A stretch of DNA of 64,000 nucleotides from contig JAEOAD010000982.1 of NCBI GenBank assembly GCA_036365145.1, forward strand, positions 5,296,001-5,360,000. The letters run 5' to 3'. Shown piece after piece: positions 47,086 through 58,609 of this stretch (positions are counted from its first letter, which is position 1; every line of letters starts with the position of its first letter). The notes beneath the pieces are model-generated. The model was given only the letters and a program-made list of their open reading frames with translations. It made no database searches and was not told the DNA's origin. Origin of the DNA: Orientallactaga sibirica. Lineage: Eukaryota > Chordata > Mammalia > Rodentia > Dipodidae. A program made the position numbers and the translations under genes.

Positions 47086-47690
47086 TATTGCAGTTATCTC
47101 CTTGTTGCTCGGACAAGCATCAAACCATAAACAGCTTATGGGAGGAACAGGTTTATTTCAGGCTTACAAAATCTGGAGGAACACCATAAATAGTGGAAGA
47201 AGCTATCTCACTTACATAGATGCTCACCAGAGAGATACCATCAAACATCCAGCAAACAAGAGCAAGCACAAAACTGCTAGACCCCAAAACTATTTTTTTA
47301 AATATATATTTTTATTTATATTATTCTGATTATACATTCATAGTATTGGTTCCATTGTCCTCCTCCCTGTCCTCCCACTTTTAAAGGGACCCTCGTCAAT
47401 GGGGAATGTGGGTCGTGCATTGTGAGGTTAGTCCAGAGTTCTGGGGGGTAGGCTACTACTACTGCACTTGTATGAGCATTATGTCAAGTTGTTTCCTGCT
47501 GGGTATCTTAGACTGCAAGTTGTTTGGACAGATTAGACCCCAAACTATTCTCCACACATCTTAGAGCTGGACACAAGATCCAAGTGACATACCACTTCTC
47601 CAGTGGTTTATAGCCTACTGGAGACTCAGGATTCAAGCCTGAGTCTATGGAGCCACACATTTAAGCCATTATATTCCTCTCTCTGTATCC
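47086..47690 (-). mobile_element. hAT-like short element split by L1
   Basis: GTTATCTCCTTGTTGCTCGG, TTATGGGAGGAACAGG, then the L1 insertion at 47295-47533, then AGATCCAAGTGACATACC and onwards. Confidence 0.5.
47295..47533 (-). mobile_element. Young L1 3' UTR, antisense, truncated and internally deleted
   Basis: Flanked by TAGACCCCAAAACTATT (47278-47294) and TAGACCCCAAACTATT (47534-47549). In L1 sense it aligns with 59633-59700 and then jumps to about 60277-60410 of the full copy, so about 580 bp are missing inside. It is inserted in a hAT-like repeat. Confidence 0.8.
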
Positions 47691-47717
47691 CTAGTAGTTT
47701 GCCTTCTACTTCCATGT

Positions 47718-47762
47718 CATACATACATACATGTATATGTACACACAAACATATACATATAA
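47718..47762. repeat. (CATA)n-rich simple repeat
   Basis: Alternating CATACATA and ACATATAC text. Confidence 0.75.
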
Positions 47763-47831
47763 CTTTTCTAAGAACTAATTAATATTTGTTAAGCCTTCTC
47801 ATCCAAAGAAATAGTACAAAAGAGTGCATAA

Positions 47832-48018
47832 GGGGGCTGGAGAGATGGCTCAACAGTAAGGTCCTTGCTTGCAAAGCCTGAGGACCCAGGTTTGAGTCTT
47901 CAGTACCCACATAAGCCAGATGTACAAGGTGACTCATACTTCTAGAGTTCGTTTTCAGTGGCATGCTCATTCTCTCTCTCTCTCTCTCTCTTCTTGCAAA
48001 TAAATAAAAAAGTTAAAA
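47832..48018 (+). mobile_element. DIP-type SINE
   Basis: Lacks part of the middle. A short GTGCATA match flanks it (about 47823 and 48021). Confidence 0.8.
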
Positions 48019-49835
48019 AGGGTGCATATGTATTCCATATGTGTATATAAATCTTGAACCTAAAGTATATGAACTCAATATTATATAAATGAGACAACAA
48101 AAGAATGGGAAGCATGCTTAAATGCAATCTTAGAAATGCTCAGCATTCCAGCTTATTATGTAAATGTAATTTGTTAGGTACCAACAATATATGAGAGCAT
48201 ATTATACCCCGGATTTTAACACATGCAATGGAAGCAAGTCCTCATTCCTCATGGAATCAATTTGCTAATTCTACATGGCATGAAACATAAGAATGTAACA
48301 ACCCCCTATTAAAGCAAGATGAGCATAATCAAATATCAGAATCAGTGGCATTCATCACTATAGCTTCTTTCTAGTCAAATTCAGTATATACAAAGTAGGG
48401 CAATAAATCTGAGATTCTTCATTCTTTTGCATATATTTAACCACCCCTCTGGATGATCTAAATTTGGCTAAATATTTAGAATGCATCCTTTTGTGTTTAT
48501 AAGCATATGGATGATATTCTGAGTCCAACTTGTATTCTTTTGTATGCTTTTAGCAAAGTCTTTGATCAGTAGATTAGCTCCTTCCATGTAGCAACTTGAT
48601 CCCTTAAATAATGTTGAATGACTCCTTCCATCCATTAGGCATATACACCCACTTGAGTACAAATTATAATGTAGATTTTTTTTTCAGTAATCAATAACTA
48701 CATACTATTGGCCCAACTGTCCAGATCTTCATTTGAAATCAAGAATGCATTTAGTACTAAAAAAATTAGGAATTGGGAAGTAATTGATGAGACATATTTA
48801 ATCTACAGGACAGTATGGGAGAAGCACAGATGAAGATAGTAACACATTCATTTCTCTGCCCCTCTGCCCTTCTGTTCGTCTCTCCCCCAAAGCATTGGAT
48901 AATTTCAAAATGAGCAGAAAACAATATTGGAAATAGTAGCAATTTTTAGAGCTGTGTTTTTGATGGTGGAAGCACATCATATAAACTAATTATTTCCTTA
49001 CTTTCTGTATAGGATTATACATAGCTCAAATCTCAGAACTGTCAGAGAGACCCTCACAGATGATGAAGGCTGACAGATAAGAAGCTACACAAAACCAAAG
49101 TAGACCAGTTCTCAAGGACAAATATATTTTAGTTCAATTAAACTCCCCTGCCTTCTAAATACTTTGATGCAACATCCCAGAAAGCCAGAGTAGATAACAC
49201 TTCAGCATTACATCTAAAGTGGCTGGTTGGCAATCTTTCTATTTGATTTGTTGCAGCTATTGTGTTTCAATTTCTGTTCATTGGAATTGATGATAAATGT
49301 AGGGAATTGAGTCACGTTGTAGAATGAATAACCTATTCAAAGCACACCAACTTTCATGGACAACAAATGACATTGCTTTTGAAAAATCAATACTAAGCAA
49401 TTCACTGAGATTAAAAAACTGCTTGCTCCATTTGATTAATCCAGGAGTAGATACACACTTGGGGTAATGCCAGATGGTGTCCTGATTAGTGAAATCAGAG
49501 TCATCAGTAGGAACAGTGCCAGCAATATGTTACTTCTCTGCTTAACTCAGGGACTTTAGACCCTCTCCTGAGTATAAAATAGAGAAATAAGATATTTTTT
49601 CAGACTGCTTAAACAAATGTTCTGTTCATCAAATCAGAGAAATATGGCCAGCATTTGCACCCATATGTAGCTTTTGAAAATATATAAGGAACACCTCATA
49701 TTGTGTTTATCTGCATATTGTTTTAAGATGTATGCATACTCTAGGGAAAAGCCTTTTGGCTTAATATCTCTGAAGTCTTCCTTTGGAGCATTTGTTTTGA
49801 GAATTAAAATAATGCAACATAAATAAGATACATAT
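48019..49835. other. Largest repeat-poor stretch right of ANOS1
   Basis: About 1.8 kb with no recognised SINE, LINE or LTR and no convincing open frame. Single-copy DNA of this length is unusual in this window, so it is a candidate for conserved noncoding elements. Confidence 0.4.
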
Positions 49836-49839
49836 ACAT

Positions 49840-50365
49840 ATATATATAATGTTTATCCCCATTACCCTCTTTTATCAACATCCCCTCCCCTAAATCCCTT
49901 ATTTCTCAATAATCTCCTTCCTATTTCCTTTTTTAACACTTTATTTATTTATTTATGACACAGAGAGAGGAAGAGAGGAAGAAAGAGAGAAGATAGGTGT
50001 GCTATGGCCTCCTGCCACTACAAACAAATTCCAGACACATGTGACATTTTGTGCACCTGGCTTTATGTGGGTACTGAGGAATCAAATCCAGGCCATCAGG
50101 ATTTGTAAGCAGTGCCTTTGATTGCTGAACCATCTGTCAAAGCTCAACCACTGCCTACTTTCATGGTGTATGTGTGTGTATTTGTGTGTGTGTGGTGACC
50201 CTCTGAGTTTAGCTAGGGTTGCTTGCATGAACATGGTGGGTGATTATTTACTGAAGCATGACCAGTTTACTAATAAGCCACTGAAGAAAATGTCTCGCTC
50301 CTCCCCTAGCAAATTAACTGCCAATAACTCTTCTAGGAGGGGTGGGGTAACAAGAACCCTTGTAT
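49840..50365 (-). mobile_element. L1 3' UTR, antisense, split by a SINE
   Basis: The pyrimidine-rich terminus lies at 49850-49935 and the remainder at 50145-50365. A DIP SINE interrupts at 49937-50144. Confidence 0.55.
49937..50144 (-). mobile_element. DIP-type SINE (old)
   Basis: Diverged copy within an antisense L1 3' UTR. The tail is (TTTA)n at 49941-49955. Confidence 0.75.
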
Positions 50366-50650
50366 GAGTTACTTTCTCATTGCTGACACAACATACCCAA
50401 TCAGAAGCAGATTCAGGCAGAAAGGGTTTATTTTACCTTAAAGTTTCAAGGACAAGTTCCTTCATGTGTGGAAAGCGTGGCAGCAGAGAGAGCCAGTAGG
50501 TCTGGGCTTATCATTTCAAGGCCTGTTCGCAGGACACGCTCCACCTCTAAAATGTTCTGCAATCTTCCTTAACAGGACAACCAGCTGGAGATCAAGTATT
50601 CAAACACATGAGACTATGGGGAGGCATTTACAATTCAAATCACTGCAACC
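50366..50650 (-). mobile_element. hAT-like short element (URR1 type)
   Basis: GAGTTACTTTCTCATTGCTG, AGAAAGGGTTTATTTTACC, TTTCAAGGACAAGTTCC and GCATTTACAATTCAAATC. Confidence 0.55.
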
Positions 50651-51171
50651 ATTCCTCATCCATAATGGAATGTTGACGAAAACCCATACTTTTAAAGCAA
50701 TAGAATCACTAATATAATAAAAATTCAGGTATTTCACCTGACTTAAGAAAGGTAAACATACTCTGCAAGACGAATGATTGATTATCATCATGGATTATTT
50801 AAACATCAGCACCTTAATTACAACTTCATGATCATTACTTAAAACAAATCTAAGATTGCTGTTAAGGAATGTAGTTTAGAAACCATCAACTGTTTCAAGT
50901 TGGGGAAGTAAAGGACATTCTTATTTTCCTCATACCTGTTAGTTTAGTTAGATGCTTACCAAAATATTTAGACTTAGTTGTATACTTCACAACATGATAT
51001 TGGGTAGTGCCCCATGAAAATTATTTCAAGCAGTCACCTTTAACCACTGAGTTATCTCCCCAGACACCATGCAGATTTTTTCATAATAAAATTTATAAAA
51101 TATAATTTTTTAAATAAAAGAGACATTATGAATACTATCATGGAATGAGAAATTAATCATGTATTTAAAAA

Positions 51172-51262
51172 AATCTTAGGGGCAGGTTGTAGTTCAGTGA
51201 AGTTGTCTAATATGTAGAGGCCCTGGCTTCTCTATCCTAAGCACCTCAAAACAATAACAAAG
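51172..51262 (+). mobile_element. ID-like SINE
   Basis: GGCAGGTTGTAGTTCAGTG and TCTATCCTAAGCACC followed by A-rich text. Confidence 0.5.
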
Positions 51263-51486
51263 CACACTAGTAACAAATTGAGATTCAAAATGTTATAATG
51301 TCAAGTTTCAGGGACAGCTGAGATTTCAGGTAAAGCATAATACAACAACTAAGAGTATCAATTCATGCATTCTTCCTAAAGTAAAACTGTCCCTTGAAAC
51401 AAAATCAACAACTCAGTGTTCATGCAGAACATGTATCACATTACCATGATTGGAAGAGGACACTATTCCAGTGATATGTCCACCTA

Positions 51487-51590
51487 GTCATTCCCTTATT
51501 CATTTATCTAATAGTCTTACCAATTTCTACTGTGTAGTGGGCATTATGCCATGTGCCAAAGATGAAAAATCTATTTTCTAAATTCAAAAC
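51487..51590 (-). mobile_element. L2 3' end relic
   Basis: CATTCCCTTATTCATTTATC, GTGGGCATTATGCCATGTGC and AAAGATGAAAAATC fit the antisense L2 3' terminus. Confidence 0.45.
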
Positions 51591-52144
51591 TTTGATAACT
51601 AGCTGTGGTCACAGTGAGAATAAAATAGATTTATGAGAAGAAATGATAGCAACATTTGATATAATAGATGGTAAATAATGTGGGATTCAGGAGTAAAGAC
51701 AAATTACATACAGTGTAGATACAGAAGATGTAACAGAAGGAAAAATGTTTCAGTTAGTTTGGAAAAAAAAAAAAGAACAGTACAATTAGGTACTTAGGAA
51801 CAATGATACTTCTGTGTGGATGTCAGAGAATGTCAGTAAATGTTTTCTAGCACTTTAGAGAAGCCACCACTCTAGAGAAGCACTCTAGAGAAGAAGGACA
51901 AAAGAGTAAAGTTTCTTACTATAAAAGTTCCAGAGAGATACATATGAGTATACAGTAAAACTAATATTTGACACTTTGCAATTTATAGCATTAAAATGAT
52001 CTTTTCTCATTTCTTCTGAGTATTTTGATGGGGAGGGTTTCCTCATGAGGTAATGAAAAGATTCTACTTGCCTTCTCCTTTTCCTGGTATAGGTTATGTT
52101 ACAGGGTACCTTTCCATAGCTCAACATAGTGTTACAGTTAAGTT

Positions 52145-52545
52145 TGAGACATTGTAGTTTGAATGTAGAATGTTCTTGAAAGGCCCATGTACCCATTATG
52201 CTTATTCCCTTGTTTGGTGCTACTGGAAGGGAATACAACCTTTAAGAGGTGGAACCTATTGGAAGGTCTGAAAATCAATGAACATCTTTCTTCCCTTGAG
52301 GTAGAGCTGTAGGGCTCTGTACCCTTCCTCTCTATATTTTCACGTCACTATTATAAAATGAACAGTTTTGCTCTCCCATGACCTTCCTGTCATGATACGC
52401 TGCCACACTACAGGCCTCAAAGCCTGGATCTGCCTGAACATAGAGTAGGCCTTCCAGAAGTGTGAGACAATCCAAACCTTTTATTTTAGTAATCTGATTG
52501 ATCTCAGATATTTGTTATAGTAAATAAAAGCTAGCTGACACAATC
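52145..52545 (+). mobile_element. hAT-like short element (URR1 type)
   Basis: TGTAGTTTGAATGTAGAATG at the start and GTAAATAAAAGCTAGCTGACAC at the end; the middle is diverged. Confidence 0.5.
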
Positions 52546-53195
52546 ATCTACCAAAATTTCTTCCTTTATGCTGAAATGTCATGCTGTGTTTCTGAGATTT
52601 CCTCTTTACTTTGCACATTTTACCAGCATCAGTTCTTTGGGGGCAATTTCATACTTTTCAACACAGCTACATTCCTGTTTAAGTTGATGACTTTCCCCTT
52701 ACCAGATTTGTGTGGCTGCATACCTAGAGATTGTGGATTGATGGCAACGTTCTCATGGGCAACATTTTCTTCTACAACTCAATTTATGCGTGTTTCAAAT
52801 TTCACTTTCCAACTTAATCACTTTGCAATTCTTGGTTGCACTGATATTTTTTGGCCCATTCTTTAAGAACCCATTTTTGTCAAATGCTATGTGTGTTTTG
52901 CATGGGAACTAAGGAGGCATCGTAATTAACCTCTTTCTTTGCACAAAACTGGTCTGTTTGGAATTCACATCTTTATTTAAATGCTGTGATGTGTGTACTG
53001 AACACCTGTCAACCAAATATGCAAGAACTAGCAATTAACATATCATAGCAACAGGTAATTGAACTATGTTGTAGGGAGCCTGGCATTAGTAAACGATAAT
53101 CACTGAAATTCAGCAATATTAGATTCTTACAAAGCAAGGATTTCTCTGTGTGCATGCAAAATAATTTATTTCCTTACCAGAAAATTGCAGTGTTC
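52546..53195. other. Stretch without recognised features
   Basis: No repeat family is recognised. A 96-codon plus-strand frame (52576-52866) is Cys- and Phe-rich with no known motif and is probably chance. Confidence 0.35.
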
Positions 53196-53199
53196 AAAT

Positions 53200-53342
53200 T
53201 ATGTGCCAGGTCTGGTGGCACAAGCCTGTCACCTCAGCTCTTTGAGAGGTTAAGGCAGGAGGATCGTAATTTCTAGACCAGCTTGGACTATAAAGTCAGT
53301 TCAAGGCTATCCTGTTCAACTTAGTGAAACCTTATTTCAAAA
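53200..53342 (+). mobile_element. B1 SINE
   Basis: GCCAGGTCTGGTGGCACAAG, GAGGTTAAGGCAGGAGGATC and GTGAAACCTTATTTCAAA. Confidence 0.75.
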
Positions 53343-53430
53343 TTTTAAAAATGGCTAGGGACATATCTCAGTGGTTGAGCACCTGGTCAACATACAGTGT
53401 ATCCTAGGTTCAGTCTTCAGTACCACAAAT
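53343..53430 (+). mobile_element. ID SINE
   Basis: TGGCTAGGGACATATCTCAG and TAGGTTCAGTCTTCAGTACC, directly after the B1. Confidence 0.65.
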
Positions 53431-53439
53431 GAATGAATA

Positions 53440-53545
53440 TAACTTATTTTACAGAGGCATAAACTGAGGCTCAAGTACCTGGGTGTCCCACAATTATCAA
53501 AGAATGAAGCTCAGATTTATATATGGGAGGATGGCACCAAAATTC
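53440..53545 (-). mobile_element. MIR relic
   Basis: TTATTTTACAGAGGCATAAAC, TGAGGCTCAAG and GAATGAAGCTCAGATTTA match the antisense MIR order. Confidence 0.5.
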
Positions 53546-53636
53546 AAGTGCTTAAGCAATGAGACACAATGTATTTTCCTCAGTTGGCCCAAGAGAATGT
53601 ATTTATATTTACTGCTTTGAAACCTACTTACTGTAT

Positions 53637-53822
53637 GGTCTGGAGAGATGGCCTAGCAGTTAAGGTGCTTGCCTGTGAAGCCTAAGGACACAGATTCAAC
53701 TCCCCAGAACCCATATAAGCCAGATACACAAGGTCCTGCATGTGCATAAGGTAGCACACGTAGTTGCAGTGGTGAGAGGCCCTGGCATGCCAATTCTCTC
53801 TCATAAATAAAATAAAATAACC
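53637..53822 (+). mobile_element. DIP-type SINE
   Basis: Head complete, CT run shortened, tail AATAAAATAAAATAA. An antisense copy follows tail to tail. Confidence 0.8.
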
Positions 53823-53824
53823 TA

Positions 53825-53981
53825 GTGTATGTATGTATAAAAGACAGAGAACAAGAGCTTGAGAATGGGTGCACCGGGGCATCCAGACACAGGTGCCACT
53901 TTGTGCATCTGGCTTCATGTGGGTACTGGAGAATCAATCCTGGGCCATCAAGCTTTACAAGCAAGTGCCTACAACCACTCA
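53825..53981 (-). mobile_element. DIP-type SINE, partial
   Basis: Antisense to the element on its left, so the two form a tail-to-tail inverted pair. It is diverged and lacks part of the middle. Confidence 0.7.
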
Positions 53982-54049
53982 GCATATGTATGTGTATGTG
54001 TGTTCATGTAAAGGTCAGAGGACAACCTCAAGTCTTATTCTTCAGGAAC

Positions 54050-55135
54050 TGTCCACCTGTTTTGACCATTTTCATAAATTCATATAATGTATTTTGATCA
54101 TAGTCCCCTCCCATTATCTTCATTTGCTCCCCTTCACTTGTCCCCTGTCCTTTCTTCTTTCCACCTCTTCCTTCTTTCATTTTGATGTCATTTTTGCCCT
54201 CCTCCATCATCCATAATAAAATGTTGATGGGCCCAATACTATGTAGATCTTGTGCAGGTAGTGACAATCACTGAGAAACCATAAATGCAACACTCACTTC
54301 ATGTTGGAAAGACATGATTTCAAAGCACTCCTCTCCACCCTCTGGCTCTTACATTCTTTCTCCTCCTTCTCCAACATCCTCTGAGCCTTGGAGGGTGTGA
54401 TAAAGGTGTCTCATTTAGTACTGAGCAACCAACCACTGGCATTTTGATGAGTTTTCAGTCTCCTCAGTAGCCACCACCATTTGAAAAGAGAAACTTCTCT
54501 AACCAAAGGCAAGAGCATCACTAATCTATGGACAAAAATATTTAGAAGGCAACTTGATGGGCATAATACATCCATTTAGCCAAACAATAGTAGTAGCTTC
54601 TCCCCAGGGTTTAGGAACTTCCTATTAATAGAATTATTAGGTTTTCAGTACCAGGTATGAATTCCCTCCCACGGAACAGGTCTCAAATCCAATCAGAGAT
54701 CTGTTGGTTACCACCAAAACAGGCGTGCCACTATCCACTAGTGGATATATATTGCCTGGTTGGCCAGTTGTGTAGCTTTCAGGTTCATAACTGGTAAAAA
54801 CTGTTGATGACTTTTCTCACCAGCAGCCTGCAAAACACTTTCTAGCATTATGACAGCTAGCTAGCAGGGAGGAGGCTTTCAGCTCAATTCAAACTTGATT
54901 TCTCAGTGTCTTGCAACCAGAATCTGTGGTGTCTTTAGCAATAGGGTCTTACCATCTAGTTCTGGTGGGCAACTAAGACTCTGTATTGTTTTCAGATTCT
55001 CAGGGGACTCTCTGTCCAAAACCTCACTGGGTGATATCCCATCCACGGCACTGGGAATTTTCTGTAATAACTGATGGCTTCTAGGTGCAACATTACCCGT
55101 CCCTACAGAGTACTTTTGCCCTCTTTATTTTTTCC
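54050..55135 (-). mobile_element. L1 3' UTR, antisense, nearly full
   Basis: About 1.1 kb from the TATTTTGATCATAGTCCCC end box (54090) through AATGTTGATGGGCCCAATACT (54221) to the 5' part at 55100. It is the best reference here for ordering other 3' UTR pieces. Confidence 0.75.
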
Positions 55136-55152
55136 AGAAAACATATTTTTTT

Positions 55153-55369
55153 ACATTTATTTATTTACTTAAGACAGAGAAAGAGAGAGAGAGAGAAACA
55201 GAAAGAAAGAGAATGGGCACACCAGGGCCTCTAGCCACTGCAAATAAACTCCAGATGCATGTGCCACCAAGTGCATCTGGCTTATGTGGGTACTGGGGAA
55301 TCGAGCCTCGAACCAGGATCCTGATGCTTCACAGGCAAGCCCTTAACCACTAAGCCAGCTCTCCAGCCC
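55153..55369 (-). mobile_element. DIP-type SINE
   Basis: Near-consensus, flanked by CATATTTTTTT at 55142-55152 and 55370-55380. Confidence 0.88.
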
Positions 55370-55617
55370 CATATTTTTTTAAATGCTTGCAATCTGGGGA
55401 GTGGGAAATACTTATTGGATAATAACCTGATAAGGAATTCAGTTGAATACTCAAGGTTATGAAAAGGGATTAAAAAATAAACTGCCCCATGTTATACCGA
55501 TTCTGACTAATTGTGGTACCCAACATGTGCAGGTGATAATGCATCTTCAACCAAGCAGTGCTTTTTGTACTTTATGGCAATTTCAGTATGCTTTTAAATC
55601 TATTTTTCTTCCTCCCA

Positions 55618-55692
55618 AGGTTAACAAATATTTACTGAGGTTCCTATTTTCTGTCATGCTTTGTGCTAATTTCTTGCCCTCAAATGATGAGT
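55618..55692 (-). mobile_element. L2 3' end relic
   Basis: GTTAACAAATATTTACTGAGG, TGTCATGCTTTGTGC and GCCCTCAAATGATGAG. Confidence 0.45.
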
Positions 55693-55869
55693 TCTTTCTT
55701 TGTTTTGTCTAAGTGTGTATAATGTTTAATCAGTAGAGGTTGCCACATAATTCCTTTTATTAAGGGATCATCTACTATCTGAACAAATCTGTCCCTTCAA
55801 AGATTGGCAGCAATAATCATGATGTCATGTGTACATTAATAAAAGTAGAATCTTTGGGTTTTAAGAAAG

Positions 55870-56222
55870 TAACATTGTGTGTGTGTTATATGTATGCATG
55901 TGTATATGTATATGTGAGCTTACACATGTACATGTTAGCACCTGACTGTGAAAGCCAGAGGTCAACCTTGGGTGCTGTTCTTCAGGCACTGTCCACCTTT
56001 TTCTTTAGAGACAGTCTCTCTTATTGGCCTGGAGCTCACCAATTAGGCTACACTGACTTTCCAGCATGCCCCAGAGACCTTTGTGTCTCCATCTCCTCAA
56101 CACTGATATTATAAGCACATGCAACAAGGACCAAAACTTTTATGTGGATACTGGGTATAAAACAAGGGTCCTCATGCTTGTGAGACAAGCACTTCATTGA
56201 TTGAGCCATATCACTGTCCTTG
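55870..56222 (-). mobile_element. B4-like SINE, antisense
   Basis: (TATG)-rich start, AAGCCAGAGGTCAACC, GAGACAGTCTCTCTTATTGG and an ID head in antisense (TTGATTGAGCCATATCAC). Confidence 0.7.
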
Positions 56223-57000
56223 TCTTCAGGTTTTTATTTATTCACTTATTTCTTTTGGCCTATGGCTCTAGAGTTCCACAACTCTAGAAAAAATATATAT
56301 ATAGTAAACTGAAATCATAAGCAGAATTGACAGGCAAAATGTAAGACAGCTTGTTAAATTTAAATTATTTATTTTTCATAAAACACTTTCTATTAAAAAT
56401 ATTATATGTATGCTGTACTCTTGTTTATCAAATCTGACAGTAATAATAATATTAAATGAAAATTGTACAAGCTCCCAAAACCAAGCCCAATATGAGAATG
56501 AGCAAAAAAAAAAAATTTTCATTCATGAATAAAATAATAAAATACAAATAGTCCACAAGTTGATAATACTATTCATAAAGACTTTGGTAAAACATCCTCT
56601 TGATCACAGCAACCTTTACAGCAGGCACAAAATGAAAGACCTGCTCACATGTGCCAGGCAAATGTTGTTGTGTATGTTTAAGATAAAGCATTGAAACATA
56701 TTTGAGTTAAAAGCTCCTACGAAGCCAAACTTGTTGTAGCTAAAACCTCCTACAAATAATCCAGTTTGCCATAGAATAACCACCACTCCCCAGTGGAGTA
56801 ACATACAGTATGTGCAAATATAAGACAGTAATCAAATATTTTCTGAAAATCATCGGGTATCAAATAATTTCAATTTATGCCCATGTGATCTCTATTCCCA
56901 ACAATCCCCCAACTCAGCCACTGCAATCTGAAAGCAGGCATAAAGATAAAAACCTGTAAAGGAATTGAATATGGCTGTGTACAAATAAAACATTATTTAC
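56223..57000. other. Stretch without recognised repeats
   Basis: AT-rich sequence with no gene or repeat that can be supported. Confidence 0.35.
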
Positions 57001-57013
57001 AAAAACAAAAGAT

Positions 57014-57242
57014 TGGGCTGGAGAGATGGCTTAGCAGTTAAGGTGCTTGCCTGTGAAGCCTAAGGACCCAAGTTTGACTCCCCAGAACCCATGAAAGCCA
57101 GATGCACTAAGTGATGCATGCACACAGGTTGTGTAGATGCACAAGGTGGCACACGCATCTGGAGTTTATTTGCAGTGGCGAAAGGCCTGGCATGCCAATT
57201 TTTTCTCTCTCTCCCTCTCTCATAAATTAAAAATAATTAAAA
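57014..57242 (+). mobile_element. DIP-type SINE with internal partial duplication
   Basis: Flanked by AAAAACAAAAGAT at 57001-57013 and 57243-57255. Inside, the AGATGCAC segment appears twice (about 57101 and 57135), adding roughly 30 bp to the usual body. Confidence 0.88.
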
Positions 57243-57286
57243 AAAAACAAAAGATGGGGCAGATATGACCCACAGACTATAATTTA

Positions 57287-57478
57287 ATATTTTTAAATTT
57301 TAGCTTATTTATTTGAGAGAAAGAGGCAAAGAGGCAGAATGGGCCTCTAATCACTGCAAATGAACTCCAGCTGCATGTGCCACCTTATATATCTGGCTTA
57401 CATGGGTCATGGGGAATCAAACCTGGGTCCTTTAGCTTTGCAGGCAAATGCTTTAGCTGCTAAGCCATCTCTCCAGCA
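57287..57478 (-). mobile_element. DIP-type SINE
   Basis: Flanked by AGACTATAATTTA (57274-57286) and AGACTGTAATTTA (57479-57491). It lies head to head with, and very near, the preceding copy. Confidence 0.85.
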
Positions 57479-57885
57479 AGACTGTAATTTAAATTCTTAA
57501 CCTAAGGGAAGTTTGTTGTTATTTCTTTACTTTGTGGATAAGCAATTTGCTTCCATACTCAGGAAGAAAAAGCAATGGAAACAATAATTAAATGTTGTAA
57601 ATACAGGAAATTTAAAATGTTTACTATAGTGAATGAGATTATAAGCATTCAGGCTATTTTAAGTTCACTTAAAAAATCTAGCTAGCTAGCACATGGATGA
57701 CATCAACTAGTTTGTTAAATAATATCTAAATACTGCCACTCAAAACAATTAAGAGCCATCTAATACAGTGGACTCATTGCATAGATCATCTCCTTTGCTT
57801 TTCAGAACTCAAAATAATGATGTAAAGCCAATATATATTTATATTTATATTTAATGGCAAATCAAAAGTATTTAGAAATGTTGAG

Positions 57886-57995
57886 CCAGGTGTGACGGCA
57901 CATGTCTCTATCTTCAGCACTACAAAGACTGAGGCAGGAGGATTACAATGTTGAGGACAGCTTGTGCTAATGAGAGACCCTGTCTCAACAACAAT
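57886..57995 (+). mobile_element. B1-like SINE
   Basis: GAGCCAGGTGTGACGGCACA, GACTGAGGCAGGAGGATTAC and GAGACCCTGTCTCAAC. Confidence 0.7.
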
Positions 57996-58609
57996 AAAAA
58001 CCTTCTGAGAAAAGCCATTTTCCTGTGTTTTGCTTTGTGAATATAATTTTATTAAATACAATTAACAGGTATCTGAATTTACCACCTCTTCATGTTACTT
58101 TTTCTTAAAACTGCCATGTGATAATTTCTCTGTGATTCCTTTTGGAATTGGAATGTTAGTCAATAGTGATGGAAACTGATTTTCCCAAAACAAATAATAC
58201 GATTTGTATTTAGTTAAGCTAAGAACAATCCTACTGTATTTCATCTTAAAATGCTTCATATCTTCCAATCATCACATAATTTTACATTCAGGTGGCTAAG
58301 TTTTACATTCTTTCTTTTTATTCAATAAAGAGGAAAAGTCAAATCATGTCTAATAGAATTAACAGAGTAATGTCTGAAGTTTTATGGATTGTCCTTAGAT
58401 AATTATTCCCGAAAGCCCAACATCAGCCTATGCATTTGCCCAAAGAATATTATGGCATTTTCACACCCCTTCCTTATTAATAACTTCAAATTTGTACACC
58501 TCATATGGTATCACCACAGATTAAATAAGGAATGACAGTTTATCAATTTATCTGACTACCTTTCTCTGCTCAGAGACCTTCATATGTCCATACATTCCCA
58601 CAAGAAAAC

